In this document: piece after piece, positions 54,501 to 64,000 of the stretch
Position numbering within the stretch: the first letter of the stretch is position 1
Layout: every line of letters starts with the position of its first letter
From: Oopsacas minuta
Lineage: Eukaryota > Porifera > Hexactinellida > Lyssacinosida > Leucopsacidae
Assembly: GCA_024704765.1 (NCBI GenBank)
Contig: JAKMXF010000111.1
Span: 574,619-638,618 of the forward strand
Length of the DNA: 64,000 nucleotides
Direction of reading: 5' to 3'
The notes under the pieces: generated by a model
Databases searched by the model: none
The model's input: only the letters and a program-made list of their open reading frames with translations
Told to the model about the DNA's origin: nothing
Translations under genes and position numbers: made by a program

Positions 54501-57500
54501 CGCAATGGGATTCACTCCAATTGTATATAAACTAACAATGAACACAGCCAGTCCAATTATTGTAGCGAAGTGTAGCCATTTAGTGTAGAATCCTGTTGAA
54601 AGAAGCAGACTATCTTTATGCTAGTTTCTATACAATTCCATACTTACCTAGCCATGCAAAATAGAAGGCTATCTTCTCTCCAAAGTAGTGTCTATGAATA
54701 GAGACTATGAAATACCATATTAAGTACAACGGGCGTTCAATAAGTAGTCGTTATCACATTGTAATTCTAAATTTTTCTAACATAATTGTGTATTCAGTGA
54801 TGGAGTTTCTCATAGGATTCCCCTCCGTGCTGTAAAACCAATTTCAGCCTTTTTATCCAATCGAAAAATACTTTTTTGTAGTCTTCGGTTTGTACACCTT
54901 TCATATACTGGAAAATCGCCGATCCTATCTGAGCTCGACTCTCGAATTTCCTGTCTGATAGATGTTTCTTTAGCTTTGGAAACAACCAAAAGTCACAGGG
55001 AGCTAGATCTGACGAGCAGGGAGGGTGATCTAGCTTCACAATCTTCATAGCTTCTAACTTTTCTTTAACCAGCTTTGTCTTGTGCGGTCGGGCGTTATCA
55101 TGCAATATTCGCAATCCACGAGTTCCAGTCCTTGGCCGTCGATTTTGGTAGAATTTTTCAACCTCTGTTAGACACTCATTGGTGTAGAAGGAGCCCGTTA
55201 TTGTTTGGTATTTGGGGACACGAATCTGGCACACTGGACCATTAGAATCAAAAAATATACAGCACATAACCTTCGGGTCCCGAAAGTCATGTCGAGGGAT
55301 CATTGGTAGGTCCTGTCCTTTTGCCACCCATACTTTGTTTGCTTCTTTTGATAAAGGCTCAGAATAACGTACCCAAGTTTCGTCACCTGTTACTATCTCA
55401 AATAACCTTCTGAGGTCAGCTCGATCAAACTCAGCGAGCAATTTAGTAGCGCATTGGACCCTCTTTGCTTTCTGGGCCTGAGTTAGTAAATGCGGCACCC
55501 ATCGAGCACATATCTTTCGGAATTTCATATTATCATGTACAATAGCTTGAGCAGTTCCCGTTGAGATCCCAACCGCATCAGCTATCTCCACAAGCGTGAT
55601 ATGAGGGTCTTCTTCAAGTAACGCAGATACCTCAAGGATATTTTGTCACTGGCGCTGGAAACTTGTCTCCCTATTCTTGCCCCATCTTCAATGGACACTC
55701 TACCTTCACGAAAGCGTCTAGCCCAATCAACAACAGTGGAATATGGAAGTGCTGTATCCTTATAAACTTTTTCTAAATCTTTGTGGACATCTGTTACTGT
55801 TGGTGAAACTTTGAGCAGTGTTTTGATCTTCACATATGCTCTCTGCTCAATTTTGAAATCTGTACTTTTTGAAGCCATTAAAATGTTACTATAATAATCT
55901 GTCAAAATGTAAATAGGTACAATATTAGAACGAGACATCGGAATCAAAAATGCTTTGCATTATTAAATTCACAATGGATGGATTGTTATTAGAAAATTCA
56001 GTTTGATCTGGGTCGAAATATTCCGACTTACAAAATTTGGAATAACGACTACTTATTGAACGCCCGTAGTAATAATTGTGTGCTATACTACCTAATCTGG
56101 TCAAGAGGTTGAGTTTTGAAAAAGGCGTTGACAGTAGGTGATCCCCAGTTATGGTATAAGAACTGACGCTCACTCATAGCCTGGTTATTCTCTCTTTCCT
56201 CCCTCGTTAACTTGAAGTTCCCCTAAATCAATTTAATAATTATTCTGAAAGATATTACTCGATCTGATGCTTACCTCATGCAATGGAAAAGCGTCAATAT
56301 AGGTCTTATTCCTGAGTAGCCTGTTTATACCCAGCCTTACTTCTTCATTCTCTATATGGTACGGAGTCTTGTTGAGGATATAGTTAACGATGAGAGCTCT
56401 CTGAGCAGGAGAGAAGAAGTTATCGATATCATCATGATTCAGATATCTAAGTTGCAATAGTAGTTAATGTTAGGAAAATTCTCAAATAAATACAGAACTT
56501 ACTTTGTAAGTTTTGACTTGATGAATATTTGAGTGGGTGCTTCTGGTATCTCCAATCTATCAGGAATCTCAGGAACTGTAAAACGGAATATTTTCCTGCA
56601 ACCTAGTCTATCCCAAAGAGTTCTGTTGATTTTCTTGTTATCCCCACTTTCAGTATCCTAAATATATTCAAGATATGAACTTAACTTACCAGAATTGTTA
56701 TAGAGTAATAACCTTGATTGGTGCGTATAAATGAAGCTCTTCTGCAAAGGTACATAGCACATGCCAGGGAGCATGCAGCTTCACAAAGTGAAAAGGATTA
56801 GACTTCTTAGTGGGAGTAGAAGGTATCTCTTCACCTCCAGCCTGTTGCGAAGTTGTACGGGTTCTTAGTCTGTCTATTGATTTGTTTGTCCAGTTTCCAA
56901 TAGTTTTTAAACCTTGACCTGTACTTTCATCTTCCTGAAAAATAAGTATACAGTCAACTCCTGTTTTATGGAAATCTCGTTATATCTGTCTTTAATTGTA
57001 TGAATTTGGTCCCAAACCTTCAAAGTAACATATATTTTATCGGTTTTCGAACTCAGCTTATATTGAAGTATTCTGCTTCGATAACCGGAGTCGACTGTAT
57101 ATTAATAGTCTATAAGTTTGGATCTCAAACACTCACATTACTATCTTGCTGTGCAGTCTCAAGTTTCAAACCGATTTTCTCAAGTTCTTTATGAAAAAAA
57201 TCTCTCTTCTTTGCTCTGTTCTCAAAATCATCACTATGTTTTTCGTCTCGCTTAGCTACATGGTCTTGGTACACCAGTATGTAATCTAAAATCATACAAA
57301 TGTAGCAAATTGTCGTACAAGTTACAAGGAAGTCTTCCAAAACACTCACCTATCCTCCTATGGCCATCTTCAAAGAATTGCGTGTGCTAGAAAGATGGAA
57401 TGGTAAATTAGTCTTAGATTAGTTTTTATATTTTAGCTACTGGCAGCATAATTTCCTAGAAATTTCCTGTAAAACAACACGTGAATGTAGCTTACATGAG

Positions 57501-58340
57501 AGCTAGGTTGATCCACCTCATTATCATTGCAAACATCCATCTCATAAACATCAGAGAATGCCATTACAAGATGCTATCTCTGATAATTTATATATTTACA
57601 GGAATGTATATTATAGTCTAATGCACAGAATAATTATTACTTAGAGCCTACTTCTTCAAAGATCACTTTATTTTGCTTGGCTTTGTACAAGTTGGGTTTC
57701 TTATAGTGAAGAGAGCAACGTAGTTAGTGCTAACCCCTATAATTATTTATTTCTGCAATTGTAATTCGTTCTAACTCGAATTTCAATAATTCGTTAGAAA
57801 TTGCTGTATTTCTAATAGGATGGACAAATGTTATGTGCGATGGCTGTAAGGTTTCGATATTTCAGGATCTCATATACTAATGACTATTTGACTCACCGGA
57901 TGTACTTCTCCAAGCCCCAGAGACACCTTACTCTCTCTCGCATATTCTCTAGCACCTGAAAGTAGAGGTGTATTTTCATGATCTGGAAAGAAATTAATAG
58001 TTGCGATGCGAAAATATATTCCACATTGGTCCGATCGTGAGTTTACGGAAATATTCAAGGATTTATCTAGGAGCAGGCGACGCTCCTTTAGGTACTTAGA
58101 AGTTTAGTCTGATTTAAATTTTATTTTAATATAAATTTCCTCAATTGTCATGCTCGAACGATCATAACTTCAACAAATACTTGTGCTACAAAAATCTTGC
58201 TTACCTGTGTCTATTGTTATTTCTGGTGGCGCCCTTGCTATCTCCTTTTCCGGTTCAAGCATAGGATAAGTCAATTTGTCTTCATTGGAGACACTGAGGT
58301 CACCTAAGATATTGTCGAATCCGAGCTTATGTTCAGTCAT
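51530..58340 (-). CDS. ANO: Anoctamin (TMEM16), 20 exons
   Basis: Calcium-activated channel/lipid scramblase family. Exons, 5' to 3' on the minus strand: 58340-58205, 57982-57897, 57573-57496, 57386-57350, 57285-57137, 56934-56713, 56657-56503, 56446-56275, 56222-56092, 54691-54648, 54592-54502, 54447-54333, 54266-54018, 53960-53484, 53428-53149, 53092-52887, 52830-52658, 52493-52273, 52218-51785, 51709-51530. All phases close, giving 1,211 aa. Markers: DYILVYQDH, FFSPAQRALIVNYIL, RHYFGEKIAFYFAWL, ELHRTQSEHEDSFTVKMYLF, FFKGRILVHFPGRDY and FNNYFEIRIDASKF. Larger than usual because of a Cys-rich insertion of about 190 residues in the last extracellular loop, encoded by exons 17-19. A mariner sits in intron 9. 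The paralogue is not assigned. Confidence 0.94.
52518..52631. mobile_element. Short TA-flanked inverted-end element in anoctamin intron
   Basis: 114 bases between TA (52516-52517) and TA (52632-52633). Left end CAGTGGATGCCGGTTA; the right end on the other strand is CACTAGATGCCGGTTATAAG. No coding capacity. The GTTCTTATAACCGG motif also appears in the inverted repeat near 11252-11294. Confidence 0.6.
54727..56069 (-). mobile_element. Mariner transposon inserted in anoctamin intron 9
   Basis: 1,343 bases. Terminal inverted repeats of 28 bases match at all but one position (left 54727-54754, right 56042-56069, beginning CTACGGGCGTTC on one side and CAACGGGCGTTC on the other). TA duplications lie at 54725-54726 and 56070-56071. 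Removing it leaves an intron of about 55 bases, the normal size here, with the host splice sites intact. The transposase runs antisense to the window, that is in the same direction as the anoctamin. Confidence 0.96.
54794..55877 (-). pseudogene. Mariner transposase, DD34D, broken by one frameshift
   Basis: The start (MASKSTDFKIEQRAYVKI, ATG at 55877) opens a helix-turn-helix N-terminus. At about 55630, after SSASDKIS, the frame shifts by one base; the continuing frame reads EVSALLEEDPHITLVEIADA and goes on to the stop at 54794. Catalytic residues are all present: VTGDETWV, ILHDNARPH, and LAPCDFW with 34 residues between the second and third Asp. No other disruption is seen, so the copy is young but probably not active by itself. 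About 360 aa in total, slightly above the usual 345. Confidence 0.9.
56951..57097. mobile_element. Short TA-flanked inverted-end element in anoctamin intron 5
   Basis: 147 bases with TA on both sides (56949-56950, 57098-57099). Ends CAGTCAACTCCTG and, on the other strand, CAGTCGACTCCGG. Shares TTGGTCCCAAACC and TTCAAAGTAACA with the CHAF1B intron copy. Pogo/Tc1-like MITE by target and ends; no transposase seen for it in the window. Confidence 0.7.
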
Positions 58341-58807
58341 TTTCTTCCCTAAACGAATACTCAATCTCCTACTTGTTCATGTTTTATAGTCTCTTCTGTG
58401 CATTTCATCTTATTCACCTATCTGCAATATGCCCTGTAAACTGATCTCAACACTCTCTTTGCCTGATAATAGCAGATCTAGTTTCACTCTGTCCTTTGCA
58501 TTATTTATTAGCTATACATTCACCTCTAGACTAATGAATATGTAGCTAAGTAGCTTAATTAATTATACTGGATTGTCATTTGACTTGAAATTAGGCACTG
58601 CTAAATACTAATTAGGTCCATATTTATGTAGAATAATCCTATATGTAGGCCGCCTATTTGTATAGTGTTGTCCAGGTTTTTTCGGTTGTATTAGGTTCTA
58701 TGGGAGTTTATAGACCGTCTGCATAGTATAAGATAGCTCTAATTTATCATGTCTACATCATAGGTTGTATAGTAGCTATTTATAGATACTAGTGCCTCAG
58801 ATTCTGC
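58341..58807. other. Divergent promoter region
   Basis: 467 AT-rich bases between the divergent anoctamin and BTB-protein starts. An extra in-frame stretch before the anoctamin ATG has no ATG of its own. Nothing else recognised. Confidence 0.45.
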
Positions 58808-61204
58808 ATGGCCGATCACTCTCATTATGTAACACAGGCTAAAGGGGGTGGTGCTAATAAAGGAAACATAAGTAGGACAAATCCAAAACAGGGACAACGC
58901 TACCCAAACACTATGTCCAATGGACAGGTGGCTTACAAATCCTCTCATACTGCTGCTCAATACCAACAGCCCTACCAATATCAAACTGGTTACGTCAACT
59001 CTAATTCTGCTCCGTCAAATAATCCTAACCACACCTTCAAATCCTCTCCCAATCCTCCTGCTAACCATGTCAATAATCTCCCGACACATCCGGTAGGGTT
59101 CTCCAAGAGTGCCCCCTCTCCTGATATGGCTCCCGAACAAGTAAACGTGCCACATTCCACAGAGTCTAATCCTGTTGCTACGCAACCTACTAGCTCATCT
59201 GTATCCACTCCAGATGATCAAACCTCTGCAGTCCCTCTTATACCCCAACAACCAACAGCTAATGTGCCTAATAATCTTCCAGAGGATCTTTCTACTCCAA
59301 GTGATAACTTTCATCCTGTCAATAACAAGGCTCCCTCTCCTGCCCCAGACTCCCATGATACAGATCCAGAGCCTCAAGAGAGCTCTCTCTCCCAGGAGTC
59401 CTGTCCTCCACCTGGTGACCATCCCGCTCAGCCAGAGGGTCGTATTGACCAGAATGATCCTCAACAAATAGCTCAGATGCAAGCTATGATGAGTAATATG
59501 TATATGAGTCAGATGCTGATGAATCCTTGGATGGGTATGATGCCTTGGATGCCTTTCTACCCGTATTCTGGTGTTCCACCCTACCTCCATTCTCAGGCTC
59601 AAGCACAGGCTCAGCCCTATCAGGGTCAGTATCATAACCAATTCCCTGTACCACCTCAGGAGAAACAGTCCCCTACTGATCCGCCTCCTAAACCAGACAC
59701 GCCTTCCTCCATTCAGCTACAACAGACCGATAATTATAGCTCAGGACGTGAACCAGACTCTGAACAAATCGGTCAGGAACTGAATGAGTCTGTTCCGGTA
59801 CAAGATTGCTCCTCTGTTACTCTGAGTGATGATCCTCCTCCTGATAGCTGTAGCCCTGAGCCTCTCATCTCTAACACTACACAGAGTTCTAGTCCCTCCA
59901 GCTCCAGACAGCAATCTAAACTCTCTCACTCCTCTCTCAATGATGAACCCCTCAACTACGATACCGGACATACGTACACTGAACAATCCCACGGGTCACA
60001 TCTCCCCTCACAGGCCGATGCAGGTATGGGTCAGCTGGGTGTAGCTGTAGGTAGCACGCTAGCTAACTGCACTAGTTTTGGAAACTGGCCCAATTTCGGT
60101 AGTCCCACCCCTGTACAGCAACTAATGCGACCTAAACAGATCCCTATTGCAGGTGCTGGACCAGGGATTATCAGCTCAGCTGTCCTGCAGGTACAGCAGA
60201 CCAATCAGGTTGGAGCTGGGTTTGGACCATTCTCTCCTGTCGTGCCTCTTGCTAATCCCGCACCAACCACAAGTCAGGCCTTTTCAATCGGATCTACCCC
60301 CGGTGCAGCTCCTCAGACTGCTAATACTGAGCTTCATTCTGTACCTAAATCCACAGCTATATCATCTGAAGCTCCACCTCAACCCTCAGGATTTGACAAT
60401 AACACAACAGCTGAGCCTCGTAATCAGCACGGGATTGTAGAGAAGGAGAGCAGCTCTGAGTCTTATCAGAGTAATGAAGACGATCTGGAGTCTCATGAGC
60501 ATGAACCTTCCTTTGTACAGCTAGAGGTAGGAGGACGATCTTTCCAGGTACACGCTGCTTCCTTTGATAACTTCCCAGACAGTAAGCTGTATAAGATTAT
60601 TCATTACACAGAACCTGCCACACAGAATCTAAGCGGTGCTTATACTTTTGACAGAGACAGTAATATGTTTGAAGTTATTCTCAGTTTTGTGCGGACAGGA
60701 AGACTAGACTTACCCCCGTACTTCAATCTTAAGGCTATAGAGAGAGAAGCTGAGTTCTTTGGTATGAAGGATTACATGTTTGAGCAAGGAAAGCAGATCT
60801 CTCCAGGATCTCTCTTCTCTTTCAAACGTTGTCTAACTCTAGACATGGAGCTACAGCCTGGAAATGATAAACAATTTCAATGCATAGCAGTACTTGATTC
60901 AGTTGATCACCTCACGTTTGAGGAAGTAGTCTGTGAAGGGTTCTGCCATCTCCTGATGGAAGCTGTTGATCTTACTGGTATCTTGATAGGAAGGAAGATT
61001 ATTTACGATAATCAAGACCCTAATGCATGGAAGGGTACACAGCATTCATATGAACAGAAACCAGTCACTGTGTATCTCATCTTAATCCGAAAACCATCAA
61101 GTGCTCAGCCTGCGAACACCACCAGCTGTAAGGCTAATATAAGATACAGCACTGTATTTACATTTGATACTGAATCACATATGCCTGGATACTATAGACG
61201 ATAA
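58808..61204 (+). CDS. KCTD-type BTB protein with a long disordered N-terminus
   Basis: Single exon, 798 aa. Residues 1 to about 565 are Pro/Ser/Gln/Asn-rich and predicted disordered, with a Met/Trp/Pro block at about 228-262 (MSQMLMNPWMGMMPWMPFYP). A T1/BTB domain follows at about 568-665 (VQLEVGGRSFQVHAASFDNF, YTFDRDSNMFEVILSFVRTG, LKAIEREAEFFGM), as in KCTD proteins. The last 130 residues form a C-terminal domain also seen behind KCTD BTBs (KANIRYSTVFTFDTESH). KCTD proteins are often oligomeric cullin-3 adaptors or transcription co-regulators. I cannot name the subfamily. The start is the first ATG and fits the short leader. Confidence 0.8.
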   Translation: MADHSHYVTQAKGGGANKGNISRTNPKQGQRYPNTMSNGQVAYKSSHTAAQYQQPYQYQTGYVNSNSAPSNNPNHTFKSSPNPPANHVNNLPTHPVGFSKSAPSPDMAPEQVNVPHSTESNPVATQPTSSSVSTPDDQTSAVPLIPQQPTANVPNNLPEDLSTPSDNFHPVNNKAPSPAPDSHDTDPEPQESSLSQESCPPPGDHPAQPEGRIDQNDPQQIAQMQAMMSNMYMSQMLMNPWMGMMPWMPFYPYSGVPPYLHSQAQAQAQPYQGQYHNQFPVPPQEKQSPTDPPPKPDTPSSIQLQQTDNYSSGREPDSEQIGQELNESVPVQDCSSVTLSDDPPPDSCSPEPLISNTTQSSSPSSSRQQSKLSHSSLNDEPLNYDTGHTYTEQSHGSHLPSQADAGMGQLGVAVGSTLANCTSFGNWPNFGSPTPVQQLMRPKQIPIAGAGPGIISSAVLQVQQTNQVGAGFGPFSPVVPLANPAPTTSQAFSIGSTPGAAPQTANTELHSVPKSTAISSEAPPQPSGFDNNTTAEPRNQHGIVEKESSSESYQSNEDDLESHEHEPSFVQLEVGGRSFQVHAASFDNFPDSKLYKIIHYTEPATQNLSGAYTFDRDSNMFEVILSFVRTGRLDLPPYFNLKAIEREAEFFGMKDYMFEQGKQISPGSLFSFKRCLTLDMELQPGNDKQFQCIAVLDSVDHLTFEEVVCEGFCHLLMEAVDLTGILIGRKIIYDNQDPNAWKGTQHSYEQKPVTVYLILIRKPSSAQPANTTSCKANIRYSTVFTFDTESHMPGYYRR

Positions 61205-61609
61205 ATATTTACCTCCAACTATCTCATTTCATAGACTAAACCTGATAACTGATAAGAAGTGTATTAAGCTATTATAGTTTGTAAGTAGTGTGTCTTTAAT
61301 TCAACTTATTTTACCTTGCTATTTTCTCTGTCTCACACAACCACGGCACGCGTATGGACAAAGCTTCACGGCAGGAGAATGCCAACCTAGATAATGAACT
61401 TTTTATTCTGTGTTAATGATTGATGGATTAAACATAGAATAAACTATTATGTCATAATTATGAATAATCCTGTTTTGACAGATCGAATTTATCTCATATT
61501 TTATAAATTAGTGTGTCTCCCACCTGTGAGGTGTTTTATTGTGTTTTACTGATTAATCATATATTCACACCTTCTAGGAGTAGTGAACTTTAGATTCTAT
61601 AAATTAGAA
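61205..61609. other. Spacer upstream of the WH1 frame
   Basis: About 400 AT-rich bases. A short ATG frame at about 61354 (MDKASRQENANLDNELFILC) could be a first exon of the following WH1 frame but this is not supported by a clean splice pair. Confidence 0.3.
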
Positions 61610-61996
61610 ATGATGTATCCTGTCTTACATTCAACTAAAGCTGAATTATTTCAGATTTGACATAAACCCTGGTGGAAGGAATATATACCTTTTGCTAGAA
61701 AGAAATGGATACCATTTGTAGACGGGGTAGTCGACATTCACCTATTTCTTGAGGAGCAATATAATCAATGTAGACTAATAGCATGTGATTCTAATCAGAA
61801 TATAGTATTAACTTGTGATTGGCAGTTCGTGATGAATTTTACTAAAGTTTCAAATATTTCCTGTAAAACAAATGGACGTGAGAAATGTGGGCTGAGTTTC
61901 AGCTCAGAAAATGAGCTCAATCAATTCCTTGAGGAGTTTGAAAAGATTAAAAAGCGGTTTAGGAGGTTCATATATTCACACCGTTACACAAGCTAG
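61610..61996 (+). pseudogene. WH1/EVH1-domain reading frame without a usable start
   Basis: From 61661 to the stop at 61994-61996 an open frame of 111 codons encodes a WASP/VASP-type WH1 fold: KKWIPFVDGVVDIHLFLEEQ, CRLIACDSNQNIVLTCDW and EKCGLSFSSENELNQFLEEF line up with the strands and the final helix of WH1 domains. It has no ATG. An in-phase ATG at 61610 is cut off by TGA at 61658-61660. Either the gene is broken, or the real first exon lies upstream and joins at an acceptor such as the AG before 61685. No GBD or VCA region follows, so it is a WH1-only protein or a fragment. Confidence 0.45.
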
Positions 61997-62181
61997 ATTA
62001 TTTCCTTTATAGTTTAGCTCTAATTTTTGTATTTTCTTATATTTTATTTTTGTGTGTTCTCCACTTATAATATTTCAAAAATTTATAATTATTAATATAC
62101 TTCCATATACGGATACATTATTAGCTGTGGGTGGTCTAGTTAGTTACAAGTGAGTACAGGCAGAATACATTAGTTTGACTG

Positions 62182-63448
62182 ATGGCAGACACACAAACAA
62201 GTAGACCTGAGATTAATGGTAGTGTCCATCTATCCTCACAACCTGAGACAAGCATCATAAGACAAGGTTAGTATTTATAATAATTTCTAGAGAAATTGTT
62301 TTACCCTCTCTTCTTAAAAGTGAGATCCATCCTCTACTGGGAGAACACTTTCACAAGTATCTGCTCTCTCCTGATAACATTAATGATATTACAAACCTTC
62401 AGTTTCTATCCTGGTATACATGCTACTCTGTTAGTACTGTTGGGAAGTTACACAGCATCTCTGCTATTTATTTTATCCTTCATCATATACTGTGTAGTTG
62501 TTGGTAGAGAGCCACACAACCCATTCAAGTGAGCTACAGTTATTTATTAAACGAGCCTTTGGCTCGTCGCTTCGCGATGAACTCCGCGCATTGCGCCTCG
62601 AGGTATTCAACAGACAAACAAACAGACAAACAACAATTGAGATGTAATAACATTGATGTTGTTTACATTATTCAGACTCAGCATACTCGATTACCCCAGT
62701 ATAGTCGTTGAAAGCATGATTCTACCTCAATTTTGAAATTTGTTTACTTTATATTCATAAAAACAACAATAAATTTACATATGATTAATCCAAAAGTGTG
62801 AAAATCGGATTCAGCATTTTCGAAATTTTTAATAAAGTTTTATTGAATTATTATTACTTCCTTGATAAACACGATAAATACATAGTTATGCTACAATTTC
62901 AAAATTGCATACCATAAATCCTTCCTTGACAACACGGACAAACAAACAAACAAACAACAATTGAGATTTAATAATATAGATATTTAAATGGTAATTGTAA
63001 TCTCTATCCCTTTCTTGTAGTGTTTGGCTATCTGACTTTAAAGTAAATACAGGTTGGGTAAGTTCTCTCATTTCTTAACTCAAATAAATACAAATAAATT
63101 CAATAAACTCTTTCAGATTTTGAATCAGCTGGGTATACTATTAGACTTGATATCACCTTATTTTGTATCTTCATTGAGACTGATATTCTTCTTCAATCTC
63201 AAAGATTCCTTAACAGTAAGTTATCTCTGTTAGGTTATACCAGACCCTGGAGAATACATTAATAGTATTATATTATAGGTAATGACACTACTTTGGATTA
63301 TGAGTTATTTTTCATCCTATATCTCTCTGCTAGAAATAACCTACGTAGGTTAGTTTATTTATTAAAACTGTGCTCATTAACTCTAATATATTCATTGTTT
63401 AAAGTGCAATTACATAGTTTGATTATACATAGCTCATTAGCACTGTAA
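62182..63448 (+). CDS. RTN: Reticulon-domain ER membrane protein
   Basis: Six exons, 62182-62266, 62321-62528, 63021-63057, 63117-63215, 63279-63348 and 63405-63448, all in phase, 180 aa. The N-terminus is short and polar. A reticulon homology domain follows: VRSILYWENTFTSICSLLIT, a first hydrophobic hairpin, then GREPHNPFK, and a second hairpin beginning LDLISPYFVSSLRLIFFFNL and DSLTVMTLLWIMSYFSSYIS. Reticulons bend the ER membrane into tubules. The C-terminal exon is short and ends QLHSLIIHSSLAL, without the usual KKxx-type signal. The stop TAA (63446-63448) overlaps the ATG of MMAB. The third intron-flanking interval, 62529-63020, is unusually long (492 bases) and repeat-rich. Confidence 0.83.
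62529..63020. repeat. Repeat-rich intron 2 of the reticulon gene
   Basis: Contains two copies of an ACAAACAACAATTGAGAT-type motif (about 62624-62645 and 62950-62970), each after CAAACA runs, and a GC-rich block at about 62550-62602 with small hairpins (GAGCC-TTT-GGCTC and TCGC-TTC-GCGA). The composition differs sharply from the surrounding AT-rich DNA. Probably remains of an unidentified mobile element. Confidence 0.5.
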
Positions 63449-64000
63449 TGAGAATCAGACTCATAAAGTCTACATTCCAACTATCACTACAGCTTCTAGA
63501 GTCCCGGGTTGGTACTCGTGGTGTTAAGATCTACACTAAGACAGGTGACAAGGGTTTAACAAGTAATTACGTTGGAACTAGAATACCGAAAGATGACGTC
63601 ATTATAGAAGCATTGGGTACTACAGATGAGTTATCGTCTCAGATAGGCTTAATACGTGCCTGGATAGCCAGGATACACTCCAACAATTCAGATCATCAAC
63701 ATCTCCTCAAACTACTAGCTAGTGTACAGTGTCATCTACAGGATATAGGTAGTCATATCGCTACGCCTCCTGACACAAAGCAAGCTGGTACACTGCCTGT
63801 ATTCAAACCAGAGCTTGTGAAAGAGCTGGAATATGAGATAGACGAGATGACGTCACGACTCCCTCCTCTCAAACACTTCATCCTACCAGGTGGTGGAATG
63901 ACAGCTGGGTATCTACATGTAGCTAGGTCTGTGTGCAGGAGATCGGAGAGGAGGGTTGTGCCCTTGATACGAGCGGGAGAACTGTCTGATAGAGTAGGCG
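63448..64000 (+). CDS. MMAB: Cob(I)alamin adenosyltransferase, 3' end outside the window
   Basis: PduO-type ATP:corrinoid adenosyltransferase of mitochondria, which makes adenosylcobalamin for methylmalonyl-CoA mutase. The window holds about 184 residues, lacking perhaps the last 40-50. ATP-binding motif YTKTGDKGLTS, then RIPKDDVIIEALGTTDELSS, LQDIGSHIATP and RSVCRRSERRVVPLI carry the expected active-site residues. The N-terminus (MRIRLIKSTFQLSLQLLESR) is basic and amphipathic, fitting a mitochondrial presequence. The ATG shares one base with the reticulon stop codon (TAATG). Confidence 0.95.
   Translation, partial: MRIRLIKSTFQLSLQLLESRVGTRGVKIYTKTGDKGLTSNYVGTRIPKDDVIIEALGTTDELSSQIGLIRAWIARIHSNNSDHQHLLKLLASVQCHLQDIGSHIATPPDTKQAGTLPVFKPELVKELEYEIDEMTSRLPPLKHFILPGGGMTAGYLHVARSVCRRSERRVVPLIRAGELSDRVG

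Noticed and set aside
62550-62602. tRNA or other structured RNA gene
   Set aside because: The small hairpins do not form a cloverleaf or any RNA family I recognise.

Overview
The window is nuclear DNA of a compact animal genome. Genes carry short GT-AG introns (about 49-60 bp when no repeat is inside), lie a few hundred bases apart on both strands, and encode typical animal families: atlastin, reticulon, anoctamin, tetraspanin, Munc13-like, NOS1AP-like, FAM13, RUSF1, AASDH and MMAB. The AT-rich spacers, tiny introns, many single-exon genes and a coiled-coil/NHL protein suit an early-branching animal with a small genome, for example a sponge. That placement is inference; nothing here names the species.

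Layout. 1-11 kb: 3' end of atlastin, class III alcohol dehydrogenase, glutamine synthetase, an F-box protein, CHAF1B, an unknown multipass membrane protein (minus) and an SLC37 sugar-phosphate transporter. 11.6-27.7 kb: one very large plus-strand gene of 12 exons (about 2,854 aa), a secreted-type single-pass membrane protein with a mucin-like stalk, cohesin-like domains, an intact dockerin-like calcium pair, FN3 domains and a long cytoplasmic tail. Two complete minus-strand genes (a coiled-coil/NHL protein and a Munc13-like protein) lie inside two of its introns. 28-41.8 kb: NOS1AP-like, amidohydrolase, HERC4-like ligase, SLC15-type transporter, PTRHD1, MTG1, CRYZ-like and tetraspanin. 42-51.4 kb: two adjacent ubiquitin-like proteins ending in CaaX boxes, AASDH, a FAM13-type RhoGAP and RUSF1. 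51.5-58.3 kb: a 20-exon anoctamin on the minus strand with a nearly intact mariner in one intron. 58.8-64 kb: a KCTD-type BTB protein, a WH1-domain reading frame without a start, a 6-exon reticulon, and MMAB, which runs off the window.

Mobile DNA is modest: one mariner with 28-bp terminal repeats and TA duplications, several 85-170 bp elements with TA-flanked inverted ends sitting in introns, and two short hAT-like elements. Splice junctions were assigned by reading phase across each join; where all phases close, the models are good but untested by RNA. The most unusual items are the nested giant gene with cohesin and dockerin-like domains, the CaaX-ended ubiquitin-like pair, the Cys-rich insertion in the anoctamin, and the TAATG overlap of reticulon and MMAB.
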